Both the position numbers and the translations under genes were made by a program. Of a stretch of 64,000 nt of DNA, positions 37,913-46,156 are shown piece by piece. The notes under the pieces are model-generated. The model did not search any database, was not told the DNA's origin, and saw only the letters and a list, made by a program, of their open reading frames with translations. This DNA comes from an uncultured Pantoea sp. (GTDB lineage Bacteria; Pseudomonadota; Gammaproteobacteria; Enterobacterales; Enterobacteriaceae). Each line of letters begins with the position of its first letter. The first letter of the stretch is position 1. The stretch lies in assembly GCA_913778495.1 (NCBI GenBank), contig CAJYVD010000032.1, positions 1 to 64,000 of the forward strand, given 5' to 3'.

Positions 37913-39667
37913 TTAGTAGACGTCACGCAGGTAGCGTTTATCTTTCTTCAGCTGGTCGACATAGGCCGCCGCACGTTCACTGGAGAGGCCGCCGAACTGG
38001 CGCACCACTTCATACAGGGCGGCATCAACGTCTTTCGCCATGCGCGAAGCATCGCCGCAAACGTAAAAATAGGCGCCTTCCTGCAGCCAGGCGTATAGCT
38101 CGGCGCCTTTTTCCAGCATGCGATTTTGCACGTAAATTTTCTCTTCCTGATCGCGTGAGAAGGCCAGATCGAGATGAGTTAACAGCCCGCTCTGCTGCCA
38201 TGCGCTCAGTTCATCCTGATAGATGAAATCGTGCGCCTGATGCTGATCGCCAAAGAACAGCCAGTTTTTCCCGGCGGCGCCGATGGCCTGACGCTCTTGG
38301 AGGAAGGCGCGGAACGGCGCGATGCCGGTACCCGGTCCTACCATGATCAGCGGCGCATCTGGGTTGGCGGGCACGCGAAACGCTTTATTAGGTGAAATAA
38401 AGATCGCCGGCTTCTCGCCGCGGCGCACGCGCTCAGCCAGGTAGCTTGAGCACACGCCTTTACGCTCGCGCCCGTTGCTGTGATAACGCACAGACGCGAT
38501 AGTGAGATGCACCTGGTTCGGGTGCGCTTTCGCGCTGGAAGAGATGGAGTAAGCGCGGTGCTGCAGCGGGCGCAGCATGGCAACAAATTCCGGTACGGAG
38601 AGGCTGCGTTTCAGCTCAAGCTGCAGCAGGTCCAGCGTATCTTTGCCCCACAGCCAGTTCGCAAGCGTGTCTTTGTCGTCGTGCTGTAATACGTGCAGCA
38701 ACTCTTGGTTGGCGGTGTTTTGGCCCACCCACTCAATCAGTTTGCGCGACGGCTCAGAGATCTCAAATTGGTGCGTCAGCAAATCGCCGAGGCTACGCTC
38801 ATAGCCAGAGACCGGCGTTTCGTAATCCGCTTTGAGTTCAGCCAGCAGCAGGCTTACCAGCGCCGCGTCGTTAACCGGGATCACGCCCAGCGCATCCCCG
38901 GCTTCATATTTCAGGCCGCTGTCGGTGAGATCAAATTCAAAGTGGCGAATGTCTTTTGCTGAGGCGTCACTGGACAGACGCTTGTTGGTGATCAGCGCGG
39001 CAGCATACGGATTTTGCTTGTTGCTGCCCGGGATCACTGGCGCTTCCGGCGCGCTTTCTAACGCGGTGCCGCTGCTGCCCGCGCTGGCGGCGAACTGTGG
39101 CATGGCGCTGCCGATCCATTCGCTGGAAGGCTCTTCAAAGTCGATATCGCAGTCGATACGATCGACCACGCGTTTCGCGCCAAGCTGCTCAAGACGCATA
39201 TCAAAGAATTTACCCGCCTGACAAAAGCCGTCGTAGCCGGTGTCGCCAATCGCCAGCACGGCGAAATGCATCTGCTCCAGGCGAGGCGCGGTGCTGGCAG
39301 AGAGCGCCTGCCAAAACAGCTGCGCGTTGTCAGGCATCTCACCTTCACCGTAGGTGGAGGTGACGATCAGCACGTGGCGCATGGTGGCGAACACATCCAG
39401 ATCCACTTCGCCCAGCGCCTGCACCACCGGCACCAATCCTTTCGCTCGCGCGGCTTTGGCCGCGGTGTGCGCCAGCGCTTCCGCATTACCGGTTTGCGAG
39501 CCATACAAAATATGCAGTTGCGTGTTCGCGCTGGCACCGGCTGCCGGCGCCGTTTGCTTGTCTTCTAACACCAGCAGGCGCGAATGGAGGCCCGCGAGAA
39601 AACCGGCCAGCCAATATTTCTGTTCGCCGTTGAACGGGGCATCTTCAGGAATGTAAGGAATCTTCAT
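37913..39667 (-). CDS. CysJ-type diflavin (FMN/FAD) NADPH reductase paired with a glutamate synthase
   Basis: 584 residues. The flavodoxin domain has the FMN loop YGSQTGNAE (about 55-63) and STYGEGEMPDN. The linker leads to the FAD domain with RAYSISSS and GVCSSYLAERV, and the NADPH domain has GPGTGIAPFRAFLQER and YVCGDASRMAKDV; it ends in YLRDVY like CysJ. No cysI or cysH is nearby, so sulfite reduction is not indicated. It lies 87 bases behind the GOGAT-like gene where GltD would be in E. coli, suggesting it supplies that enzyme with electrons (inference). The start at 39667 lacks a strong ribosome site. Confidence 0.88.
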   Translation of the reverse strand: MKIPYIPEDAPFNGEQKYWLAGFLAGLHSRLLVLEDKQTAPAAGASANTQLHILYGSQTGNAEALAHTAAKAARAKGLVPVVQALGEVDLDVFATMRHVLIVTSTYGEGEMPDNAQLFWQALSASTAPRLEQMHFAVLAIGDTGYDGFCQAGKFFDMRLEQLGAKRVVDRIDCDIDFEEPSSEWIGSAMPQFAASAGSSGTALESAPEAPVIPGSNKQNPYAAALITNKRLSSDASAKDIRHFEFDLTDSGLKYEAGDALGVIPVNDAALVSLLLAELKADYETPVSGYERSLGDLLTHQFEISEPSRKLIEWVGQNTANQELLHVLQHDDKDTLANWLWGKDTLDLLQLELKRSLSVPEFVAMLRPLQHRAYSISSSAKAHPNQVHLTIASVRYHSNGRERKGVCSSYLAERVRRGEKPAIFISPNKAFRVPANPDAPLIMVGPGTGIAPFRAFLQERQAIGAAGKNWLFFGDQHQAHDFIYQDELSAWQQSGLLTHLDLAFSRDQEEKIYVQNRMLEKGAELYAWLQEGAYFYVCGDASRMAKDVDAALYEVVRQFGGLSSERAAAYVDQLKKDKRYLRDVY

Positions 39668-39708
39668 GGATATCTGTACTCAAACCGGTTCATCGAATTC
39701 GTCGTCAT

Positions 39709-39732
39709 AGCCCGGTACACCGCCACCGGGCT
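39709..39732. repeat. Hairpin between the GOGAT-like gene and its diflavin partner
   Basis: AGCCCGGT-ACACCGCC-ACCGGGCT: perfect 8-bp arms in the 87-base gap, with no T run. It could lower downstream expression or mark an mRNA processing site. Confidence 0.6.
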
Positions 39733-39754
39733 TCGTCCATTTATTGCGGTATAC

Positions 39755-42700
39755 TCAGGCGAGTTTGCCCACTGCCGCCGCGATTTCAGGCAGCGCAGCC
39801 CGAGCAAACAGCTCTTCAAAATCAGGCAGATGACCGAGCACCTCACGGTTGCGCGCATCCTGATAAATGATCCAGCCGTAGGTGGCCAGACTGTCCATCG
39901 AGCGAATATTACGCTGCGTGAGGGCGGCCTTATAATCGGCCATACGCTTGGCGGCGATCAGGCTGGCTAACTCGTCATCGCTGTAGCTCTCGATAGCGGC
40001 ACGCGCGTGGCGTTGCAACTTGCTCACCAGCGTGAAATCTTCCGTCATCAGCAAATTACGCACCGCTTTTTCCACCGCCGGATCTTCCACCGAGGTGCCT
40101 TTCGGCAATTTACCCAGCGCCAGCTGCTGCGCGAAGCTCAGCACGGTGTAGTTGTTCAGCAGAACAAACATCTCCTGCGTATCGGTGGCGCCGTAAGCCG
40201 GGACGGCGCCGTCGGCAATGGTTTTGCCGGTGCGCCACGCGGATTTGAACTTCGCCACCTGATGCGCGGCAAGCGAGGTTGAGAGCTCTTCCAGCAAATC
40301 TTTGCGCGATTTGGCTTTCAGAATTTCAGCACCGTCTTGATAAAGCAGCAGCGAACGCGGCATCACGTAGACAAAGTGCTGGCACTCCGTTTCCCAGTTG
40401 TCCAACAGCCAGGCCGCACGCGGCGACTGTGTTGCTTCCAGATGCCAGTGCAGCAGGGTCAGTACGGCTTGCTTGTGGACCTGCGCCATTTCATCGGCGT
40501 CGGCAATAGAGCCAAACAGCACCGAGTCACCTGCCGCATGCGCCGCCAGCGATCCGTAGGGATCGTACTGATAGGCGAAGCCGCCGCTCATGCCGTTGCC
40601 AAAGCCTTTGCCAAAAGTGCCGAGGTTAAGAATGGCGCCGTTGGTCATGTATTCGCAGCAGAAATCGCCCACACCCTCAACCACGGCGGTGGCGCCGGAG
40701 TTGCGCACGGCAAAGCGATCGCCCGCCTGGCCCTGGACAAACAGACGGCCACCGGTCGCGCCAAACAGCGCAAAGTTACCGATTAATACGTTGCCATCGC
40801 TATCCTGCGCACCGCCGCCAGGAGACATGACCACCAGCTCGCCGCCGCACTGGCCTTTGCCTACGCCGTCGTTGCAGGTGCCGTAGTGTTTCATCAGCAT
40901 GCCGTCGTTGCAGAACGCACCGAAGGACTGTCCTGCTGCGCCGGTGGTATGAATATTCACCGTGCGAGGGGCAAGATAGTGGCGGCCGCGATCGTCTTTC
41001 AACACCGCCGGCAGCGCAGCGCGCTGTGCGGCAGGCAGCGTGTGATTCAACATCCGTTCGATATCGATCGCCAGCTGGCCGCCAACGCTTTTGTTGCGAT
41101 TATTCAGCACAATGCCGTCGCCCAGCGCCACTTCACGTCCCGCCGCGTCAATCAATGCCGCGTTCACGGTATCGAGCCAGCCGTCGTCGAGCGTAAAGTC
41201 TTTTTCCAGATACACCGGCTGCTCAACTTTTTGTTCAGGAACCACGGTCAGCATGGCGCGCAGATCCAGCTTGCCGACTTCAAGAGGGTGATCCATCAGG
41301 TGCAGCAGATCGGACCGCCCGCGCGCTTCACGCAGCGAACGCAAGCCCAGTCGCGCCAGAAACTCGCGCACTTCTTGTGCCACGTTGATGAAGTACTGCG
41401 CCAGCTGACGCGGATCGCCATCAAAGGCCTCGGCGTTGGTTGTTAAGCCGGCCGGGCATTTCACGTTGCAGTTCTTCGCCATGACGCATTTCAGCATCAT
41501 CAGCGCGGTCGTCCCGAACTCGAAGCTGTCGCCACCGAGCAGAGCCGATTTGATCACGTCGCTGCCGGTCTGCTGCGCGCCAGAGCAGCGCAGCTGCACT
41601 TTGTCGCGCAGGCCGTTAGCACACAGCGCCTGATGCACTTCGGCGATGCCGATTTCCGCCACGCGACCGGTGTATTTCAGGCTGGTGACGGATGCCGCAC
41701 CGGTGCCGCCGGTGTTACCGGCCACGTTGATCACATCCGCACCGGCTTTTGCCACGCCCACGGCAATGGTGCCAATGCCTTCAGAGGAAACCAGCTTCAC
41801 CACGACGCGCACGCGCGCGGCCTTGCAGTCGTGGATCAACTGCGCCAAATCTTCAATCGAATAGGTGTCGTGGTGCGGCGGCGGTGATACCAGCTCGACG
41901 CCCGGCGTACCGCCGCGCGCAGCGGCGATCTCGACGGTGACTTTCGGCGCCGGCAGCTGTCCGCCTTCGCCCGGTTTTGCGCCCTGACCAATTTTGATTT
42001 CCAGCTCTTCCAGCATCGGATCGGCCAGGTAGGCAGCCCAGACGCCGAAGCGGCCAGACGCCAACTGCTTGATGCGTGAGGCGCGCAGGGTGCCGTGGCG
42101 CGAGTAGTGCTCGCCACCTTCACCGCAGTTGCTCATGCCACCCACCATATTGGTGCCGTGCGCCACCGCTTCGTGCGCCGGGGCCACCAGCGCGCCGTGG
42201 CTCATCGCGCCGGAGGCGAAGGTACGGGTAATCTCGTGCGCAGGCTGGATTTCGTCCAGCGGCAGCGAAGGCTGTGCGGTAAAGATTTTTGACAGGTATT
42301 CGGCCGCTTTGCCGTAGGCGGTGATATGCAGCACACCGGCCTCAACGTGGCTACGCTCAATTTCGTCGCTGAAACGGGTTTTCAGCGCCCGCGCCAGCGC
42401 GTTCAGGCGCTCCTCTTCGGGCTTGAGACCTGCAATCGCATCGATCAGCCGCAGCTCAAACTGATTGAGGCTGTCATCAACGGCCTTGCATGCCAGACCG
42501 CGCGTCGCAAAGCCGTTGTTGATCAACGAATAGCGACCCAGCTTGCGGCCAAACTCCGCCTCGCTGTCCACGTGCGTTAAATCGCAGGGCAGGGCGAGAA
42601 TATCGCGCAGCGCCGCAGGACGACGTTTGCGTTCGGCGTGCATCAAGCTGGAGAACTGACGGTAATCCGGCGTAATCGTGAAGTTATCAATCACCGCGTT

Positions 42701-45286
42701 TGGAATACGCTCAAAGCTGCTGTCCTTGAAGGCATCGGCGTTGATATTGAACGCATTATCCAGCTTGGCCAGCGTCATCAGGCGAATGAAGTTATCCTCT
42801 TCACGCGCTTTGTCGGCGAAACGAATCGGCTGTTCCGTCATGTCGATAAAGGTGCGCACGGCAATGGTGCCGTAAGAGTGACCTGCTCCTTCGGCGCGCT
42901 CTTTGAACAGCCCCAGCAGCGGCACTTCCGCTTCGCCCTGAATTTTCAGGGCGCTCTGATGCCAGTCGACCGCCATTTGGGCGATAGCCGGGAACCCGGC
43001 GCCGCCCACCGGCGTTTTGATATTCGGGAAATACTTTTTCAGCACCGGATCCTCGGTGTCGAGGAAGTTTGGCTCAAAGAACTCACCGCAGCTGTAGCTT
43101 TCCACGGTGCACAGGCCCACTTTGCCCATGGTTTTCATTAGCGCTTTTTCAGCGGCTTTGGCATAGCGCTTAAAGGCCTTGTTACCCTCTTCGCCTTCCC
43201 CAAATTTCTCTTCGGCACGCATCTGCACGCCAAGCGGATAGACCGCCGAGGCACCAAAGCCGAGCGTGGCGGCAATGTGGTGTGAAGAGATGCTTTGTCC
43301 GCTCTCCACCACCAGGGACACATCCAGACGTAAACCTTCCTGCACCAGGCGCTGGTTAATGGCGGAGACCATCAGCAGCATCGGGATAGCCGCCTGCGTC
43401 GAGGAGATATGGCGGTCAGTGATCACCGCGATCCCGCCTTGCTGACGCGCAAAATCCACCACCTGCTGCGCCAGGTTATCGATGGCTGCTTCCAGCGCTT
43501 TGGCGTTGGCGGCGCGGCTGACGATATCTTTGCCCGTAACCGGCTGATACAGCATGTCAAAACGTGCATAAGGCGCGACGGTCTGTTCACGCAGACGCAG
43601 CATATCCAGATGCGTGAGGATCGGGCTCGGTACGATGATCTGTTGGCCTTTGCTGCGGCCAAGATGCGGTTTCGCACCCAGCGCCACGCGCAGCGTCATG
43701 CCGTCCGCTTCACGGATGGAGTCCAGCGGCGGGTTGGTCACCTGCGCAAAGCGCTGGGAGAAATAGTGTGCCATGCCGCCTTCGTGATCGGACAGGCCAT
43801 TGATGGCGTTGCCGTAACCCATTGCGGAGATTTTCTCTGCGCCGGTTTGCAGCATCGGGTCCATCATGAATTTAAAGCTTTCCTGGTTGTAGTAGTAAGC
43901 CACAAACCGCTGGTACGTTTTGAGATCGCCGCGATAGCGCAGCGGCGATCCAAGTTTCTCCGCAGGCACTTCCGGCAGATCCTGCAGCTCAACGCGCGCC
44001 GTGCGCAGCAGAGCAGGATAATCTTTTTCAGCGGCCAGTTTTTCCAGCGCTTCTACCGTGGTATAGGCGCGTTTTTCGCGGTGATCGTAATACAGCATAC
44101 CGCCCGCTTCGATACGTCCACGACGCAGCACGCTCTCCGGCGGGAAGGCAATCTGACCCGCTTCAGACATCGCACCGATATACTCGGCGGTTTCCACCGA
44201 ACGCAGCGGACGCAGGCCAAGACGATCCAGACGCGCACCAATCACTTCGCCGTTGCCAAAAATCAACGCTGCCGGACCATCATTCTTCTCTTCGTACAGC
44301 GAGAAATACTCCAGCATGGCACGCACGTTGGCGGAGAGCGACGTGTCGTTTTCCCAGGCGGGCGGCATCATGGAAACCACCGCGTTGATCAAGTCGAGGT
44401 TATCTTCCATCAACCGGCTATGAATGCTCTGGTCGAGGCGTGAGCTGTCTGACTGGCCTTTTGGACGCACAATCTTCTTGCCGCGTGCCAGCATCAGAGC
44501 GGCTTCCGCAATGCGGTTTTTACGATCGGTATTGAGCTCACCGTTGTGCGCCATCAGGCGGAAAGGCTGCGCCATGGTGGTGTGCGGATCGGTATTGGTG
44601 GAGAAACGGGTGTGGAAAAACAGCCCGCGCACCTGATGATCCTCATCGGTGAGATCTTTGAAATAGGGGATGACTTCATTTGAGTTCAGGCGCGCTTTAA
44701 ACACCTGGGTGCGCGAAGAGAGCGACAGCGGGTAGAGACCGCCAAATTCCTGCTCGGTAAACGCTCGCGCTTCAATATCCAGCAGCGCGCGATAAATATG
44801 ACGCTCAAATTCATTTTGATCGCCAACCTCCTGCGGAGCAGCGAAGATCCACTGCACGATCGGCAGCTGGTACTTGACTGCCGCCGGACGGGTGACGCTG
44901 TTATCCAGCGGCATATCACGTTTCATCAGCACCGGCAGGTTATGCGCCGCCAGGGTTTGCTCGACCAAACGCTCGGCGTTGGCGCGCAGCTCGGCATCTT
45001 TCGGCACAAAGAAGTTGCCCACGCCAAAGCGACCCGCTTCCAGCGGCTGACCGGTGACTTTACGGAAAAAGCGCAGAGAAAGGTCAACGTTAACGCCGGC
45101 ACCATCGCCGACACCCTCCGCAGACATGCCGCCGCGATGCGGTACCGTGCACAAGGCACTGTGCGCCATACGCAGAATCTCATGGGTCTGCTCGCTGTCC
45201 TTTCGCGTAATGAAACCTACACCACAGCTGTCACTTCCGGCTGAGGGATCATACAAACCATAAGGATGAGGTTTTTGAGTGGACAT
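39755..45286 (-). CDS. Long glutamate synthase-like protein (GltB family, 1843 aa)
   Basis: The class II amidotransferase nucleophile is Cys21 after a 20-residue propeptide (SDS|CGVGFITR). The GATase loop LMAHNGELNTD, the central domain and the FMN-binding barrel with SNCGEGGEH and GGTGAASV follow, then a GXGXG helix domain (NDGVGKGQCGGELVV). The iron-sulfur cysteines are Cys1267, Cys1273 and Cys1277 (C-x5-C-x3-C), one residue tighter than the C-x5-C-x4-C of E. coli GltB. An extra C-terminal part of roughly 350 residues is absent from the 1486-residue E. coli protein. It occupies the gltBD locus, divergent from arcB, but gltD is absent and a diflavin reductase follows. Likely makes glutamate from glutamine and 2-oxoglutarate. 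AAGGAG ribosome site. Confidence 0.88.
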   Translation of the reverse strand: MSTQKPHPYGLYDPSAGSDSCGVGFITRKDSEQTHEILRMAHSALCTVPHRGGMSAEGVGDGAGVNVDLSLRFFRKVTGQPLEAGRFGVGNFFVPKDAELRANAERLVEQTLAAHNLPVLMKRDMPLDNSVTRPAAVKYQLPIVQWIFAAPQEVGDQNEFERHIYRALLDIEARAFTEQEFGGLYPLSLSSRTQVFKARLNSNEVIPYFKDLTDEDHQVRGLFFHTRFSTNTDPHTTMAQPFRLMAHNGELNTDRKNRIAEAALMLARGKKIVRPKGQSDSSRLDQSIHSRLMEDNLDLINAVVSMMPPAWENDTSLSANVRAMLEYFSLYEEKNDGPAALIFGNGEVIGARLDRLGLRPLRSVETAEYIGAMSEAGQIAFPPESVLRRGRIEAGGMLYYDHREKRAYTTVEALEKLAAEKDYPALLRTARVELQDLPEVPAEKLGSPLRYRGDLKTYQRFVAYYYNQESFKFMMDPMLQTGAEKISAMGYGNAINGLSDHEGGMAHYFSQRFAQVTNPPLDSIREADGMTLRVALGAKPHLGRSKGQQIIVPSPILTHLDMLRLREQTVAPYARFDMLYQPVTGKDIVSRAANAKALEAAIDNLAQQVVDFARQQGGIAVITDRHISSTQAAIPMLLMVSAINQRLVQEGLRLDVSLVVESGQSISSHHIAATLGFGASAVYPLGVQMRAEEKFGEGEEGNKAFKRYAKAAEKALMKTMGKVGLCTVESYSCGEFFEPNFLDTEDPVLKKYFPNIKTPVGGAGFPAIAQMAVDWHQSALKIQGEAEVPLLGLFKERAEGAGHSYGTIAVRTFIDMTEQPIRFADKAREEDNFIRLMTLAKLDNAFNINADAFKDSSFERIPNAVIDNFTITPDYRQFSSLMHAERKRRPAALRDILALPCDLTHVDSEAEFGRKLGRYSLINNGFATRGLACKAVDDSLNQFELRLIDAIAGLKPEEERLNALARALKTRFSDEIERSHVEAGVLHITAYGKAAEYLSKIFTAQPSLPLDEIQPAHEITRTFASGAMSHGALVAPAHEAVAHGTNMVGGMSNCGEGGEHYSRHGTLRASRIKQLASGRFGVWAAYLADPMLEELEIKIGQGAKPGEGGQLPAPKVTVEIAAARGGTPGVELVSPPPHHDTYSIEDLAQLIHDCKAARVRVVVKLVSSEGIGTIAVGVAKAGADVINVAGNTGGTGAASVTSLKYTGRVAEIGIAEVHQALCANGLRDKVQLRCSGAQQTGSDVIKSALLGGDSFEFGTTALMMLKCVMAKNCNVKCPAGLTTNAEAFDGDPRQLAQYFINVAQEVREFLARLGLRSLREARGRSDLLHLMDHPLEVGKLDLRAMLTVVPEQKVEQPVYLEKDFTLDDGWLDTVNAALIDAAGREVALGDGIVLNNRNKSVGGQLAIDIERMLNHTLPAAQRAALPAVLKDDRGRHYLAPRTVNIHTTGAAGQSFGAFCNDGMLMKHYGTCNDGVGKGQCGGELVVMSPGGGAQDSDGNVLIGNFALFGATGGRLFVQGQAGDRFAVRNSGATAVVEGVGDFCCEYMTNGAILNLGTFGKGFGNGMSGGFAYQYDPYGSLAAHAAGDSVLFGSIADADEMAQVHKQAVLTLLHWHLEATQSPRAAWLLDNWETECQHFVYVMPRSLLLYQDGAEILKAKSRKDLLEELSTSLAAHQVAKFKSAWRTGKTIADGAVPAYGATDTQEMFVLLNNYTVLSFAQQLALGKLPKGTSVEDPAVEKAVRNLLMTEDFTLVSKLQRHARAAIESYSDDELASLIAAKRMADYKAALTQRNIRSMDSLATYGWIIYQDARNREVLGHLPDFEELFARAALPEIAAAVGKLA

Positions 45287-46156
45287 CGAGGGTCTCCTTA
45301 AACTGCTTTAGACATTACCTGCATTCGTTCGAGCACAGCGCACAGCTGCGTGCTTTATCATTTCTTTTCGCGCGCTAACCGCGGGCGTCGCAACACTGAG
45401 CAAAGGCTCTCAGGAATTACGCTTCACGTCCTTGATGAGCTGCTCTTTCTTCCGGTCTCTTATGGGAGATAACTTGCATCCAGAGGGAGTTTCTTGCTGC
45501 ATAGATATGCCGAGACTCAGCTCCAGCTGGAGAGCTTCCAGCGGCATTCCAACTTATCGGGAAAGCGAACAGAGGTCAAATAGGCGGCCTTAAGGCACGT
45601 AATACGCAGTTAATCTACTTAACTTAATGATTTAAATGAAGATAATAAGTAAATTTATGTCAGTCTGACGCTGAGGAGGAGGTTACAAGACGTGAGCCGT
45701 CTCACTGTGAGGAAGGCCGCATATATCTAAACAATGCTGATAAGGGGTAATTAAACAGCATGAAATTCTGTTGGTGCCGTTTCGTGCGCAGCATGTATCT
45801 GTTTTTCTTATGGCGCCTGTTTTGAATCAAAAAGCCGGTAGCATTAGCAAAATTAATCAGCGCAATTTTGGATAGGCAGGCATTAAATTTGAATGGATAT
45901 GCAATAACGGCGTGAAACCATCTGCGGAGAGGGCGGGTAGGGGATTGATTAGCTCTGTTGTCTTGATAAAGGCGGCAACTGCGCGGCCTTTCAGATTATT
46001 CAGTTGGCAGAATTAGTCAAGCGCTTTGCGCATAACGCGTGGAACGTCGGCGAAACATACGGGTTTTGCACCATAATGGAGCAAACTCAGCATGTTACGG
46101 CGCGATAACGGCATATTTAGGATATGATGAGCCTGATTTCGTCCAGAGGGCTCGTC
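45287..46156. promoter_or_regulatory. Long divergent region between the GOGAT-like gene and arcB
   Basis: 870 bases without a credible ORF. On the GOGAT side the likely 5' leader holds a CTGAG/CTCAG hairpin (about 45401-45418) and the perfect 12-base palindrome CTCCAGCTGGAG (45521-45532). An AT-rich patch at about 45615-45660 (TTAACTTAATGATTTAAATG) could be the promoter. In E. coli yhcC lies in this gap; it is missing here. The arcB ribosome site AGAGGG is at its right end. Confidence 0.5.

Noticed and set aside
37913..39667. cysJ (sulfite reductase flavoprotein) as the gene name
   Set aside because: The domain order and tail match CysJ, but cysI/cysH are absent and the partner is a GOGAT-like gene, so I left the symbol empty.
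43409..44443. 344-codon plus-strand ORF inside the GOGAT-like gene
   Set aside because: Antisense shadow of a strongly conserved coding frame; rich in His, Arg and Gln, typical of reversed high-GC codons, with no ribosome site.
45380..45480. Possible glycine or thiamine riboswitch in the GOGAT leader because of a CTGAGAG-like string
   Set aside because: The remaining conserved helices and core bases of those classes are not visible.
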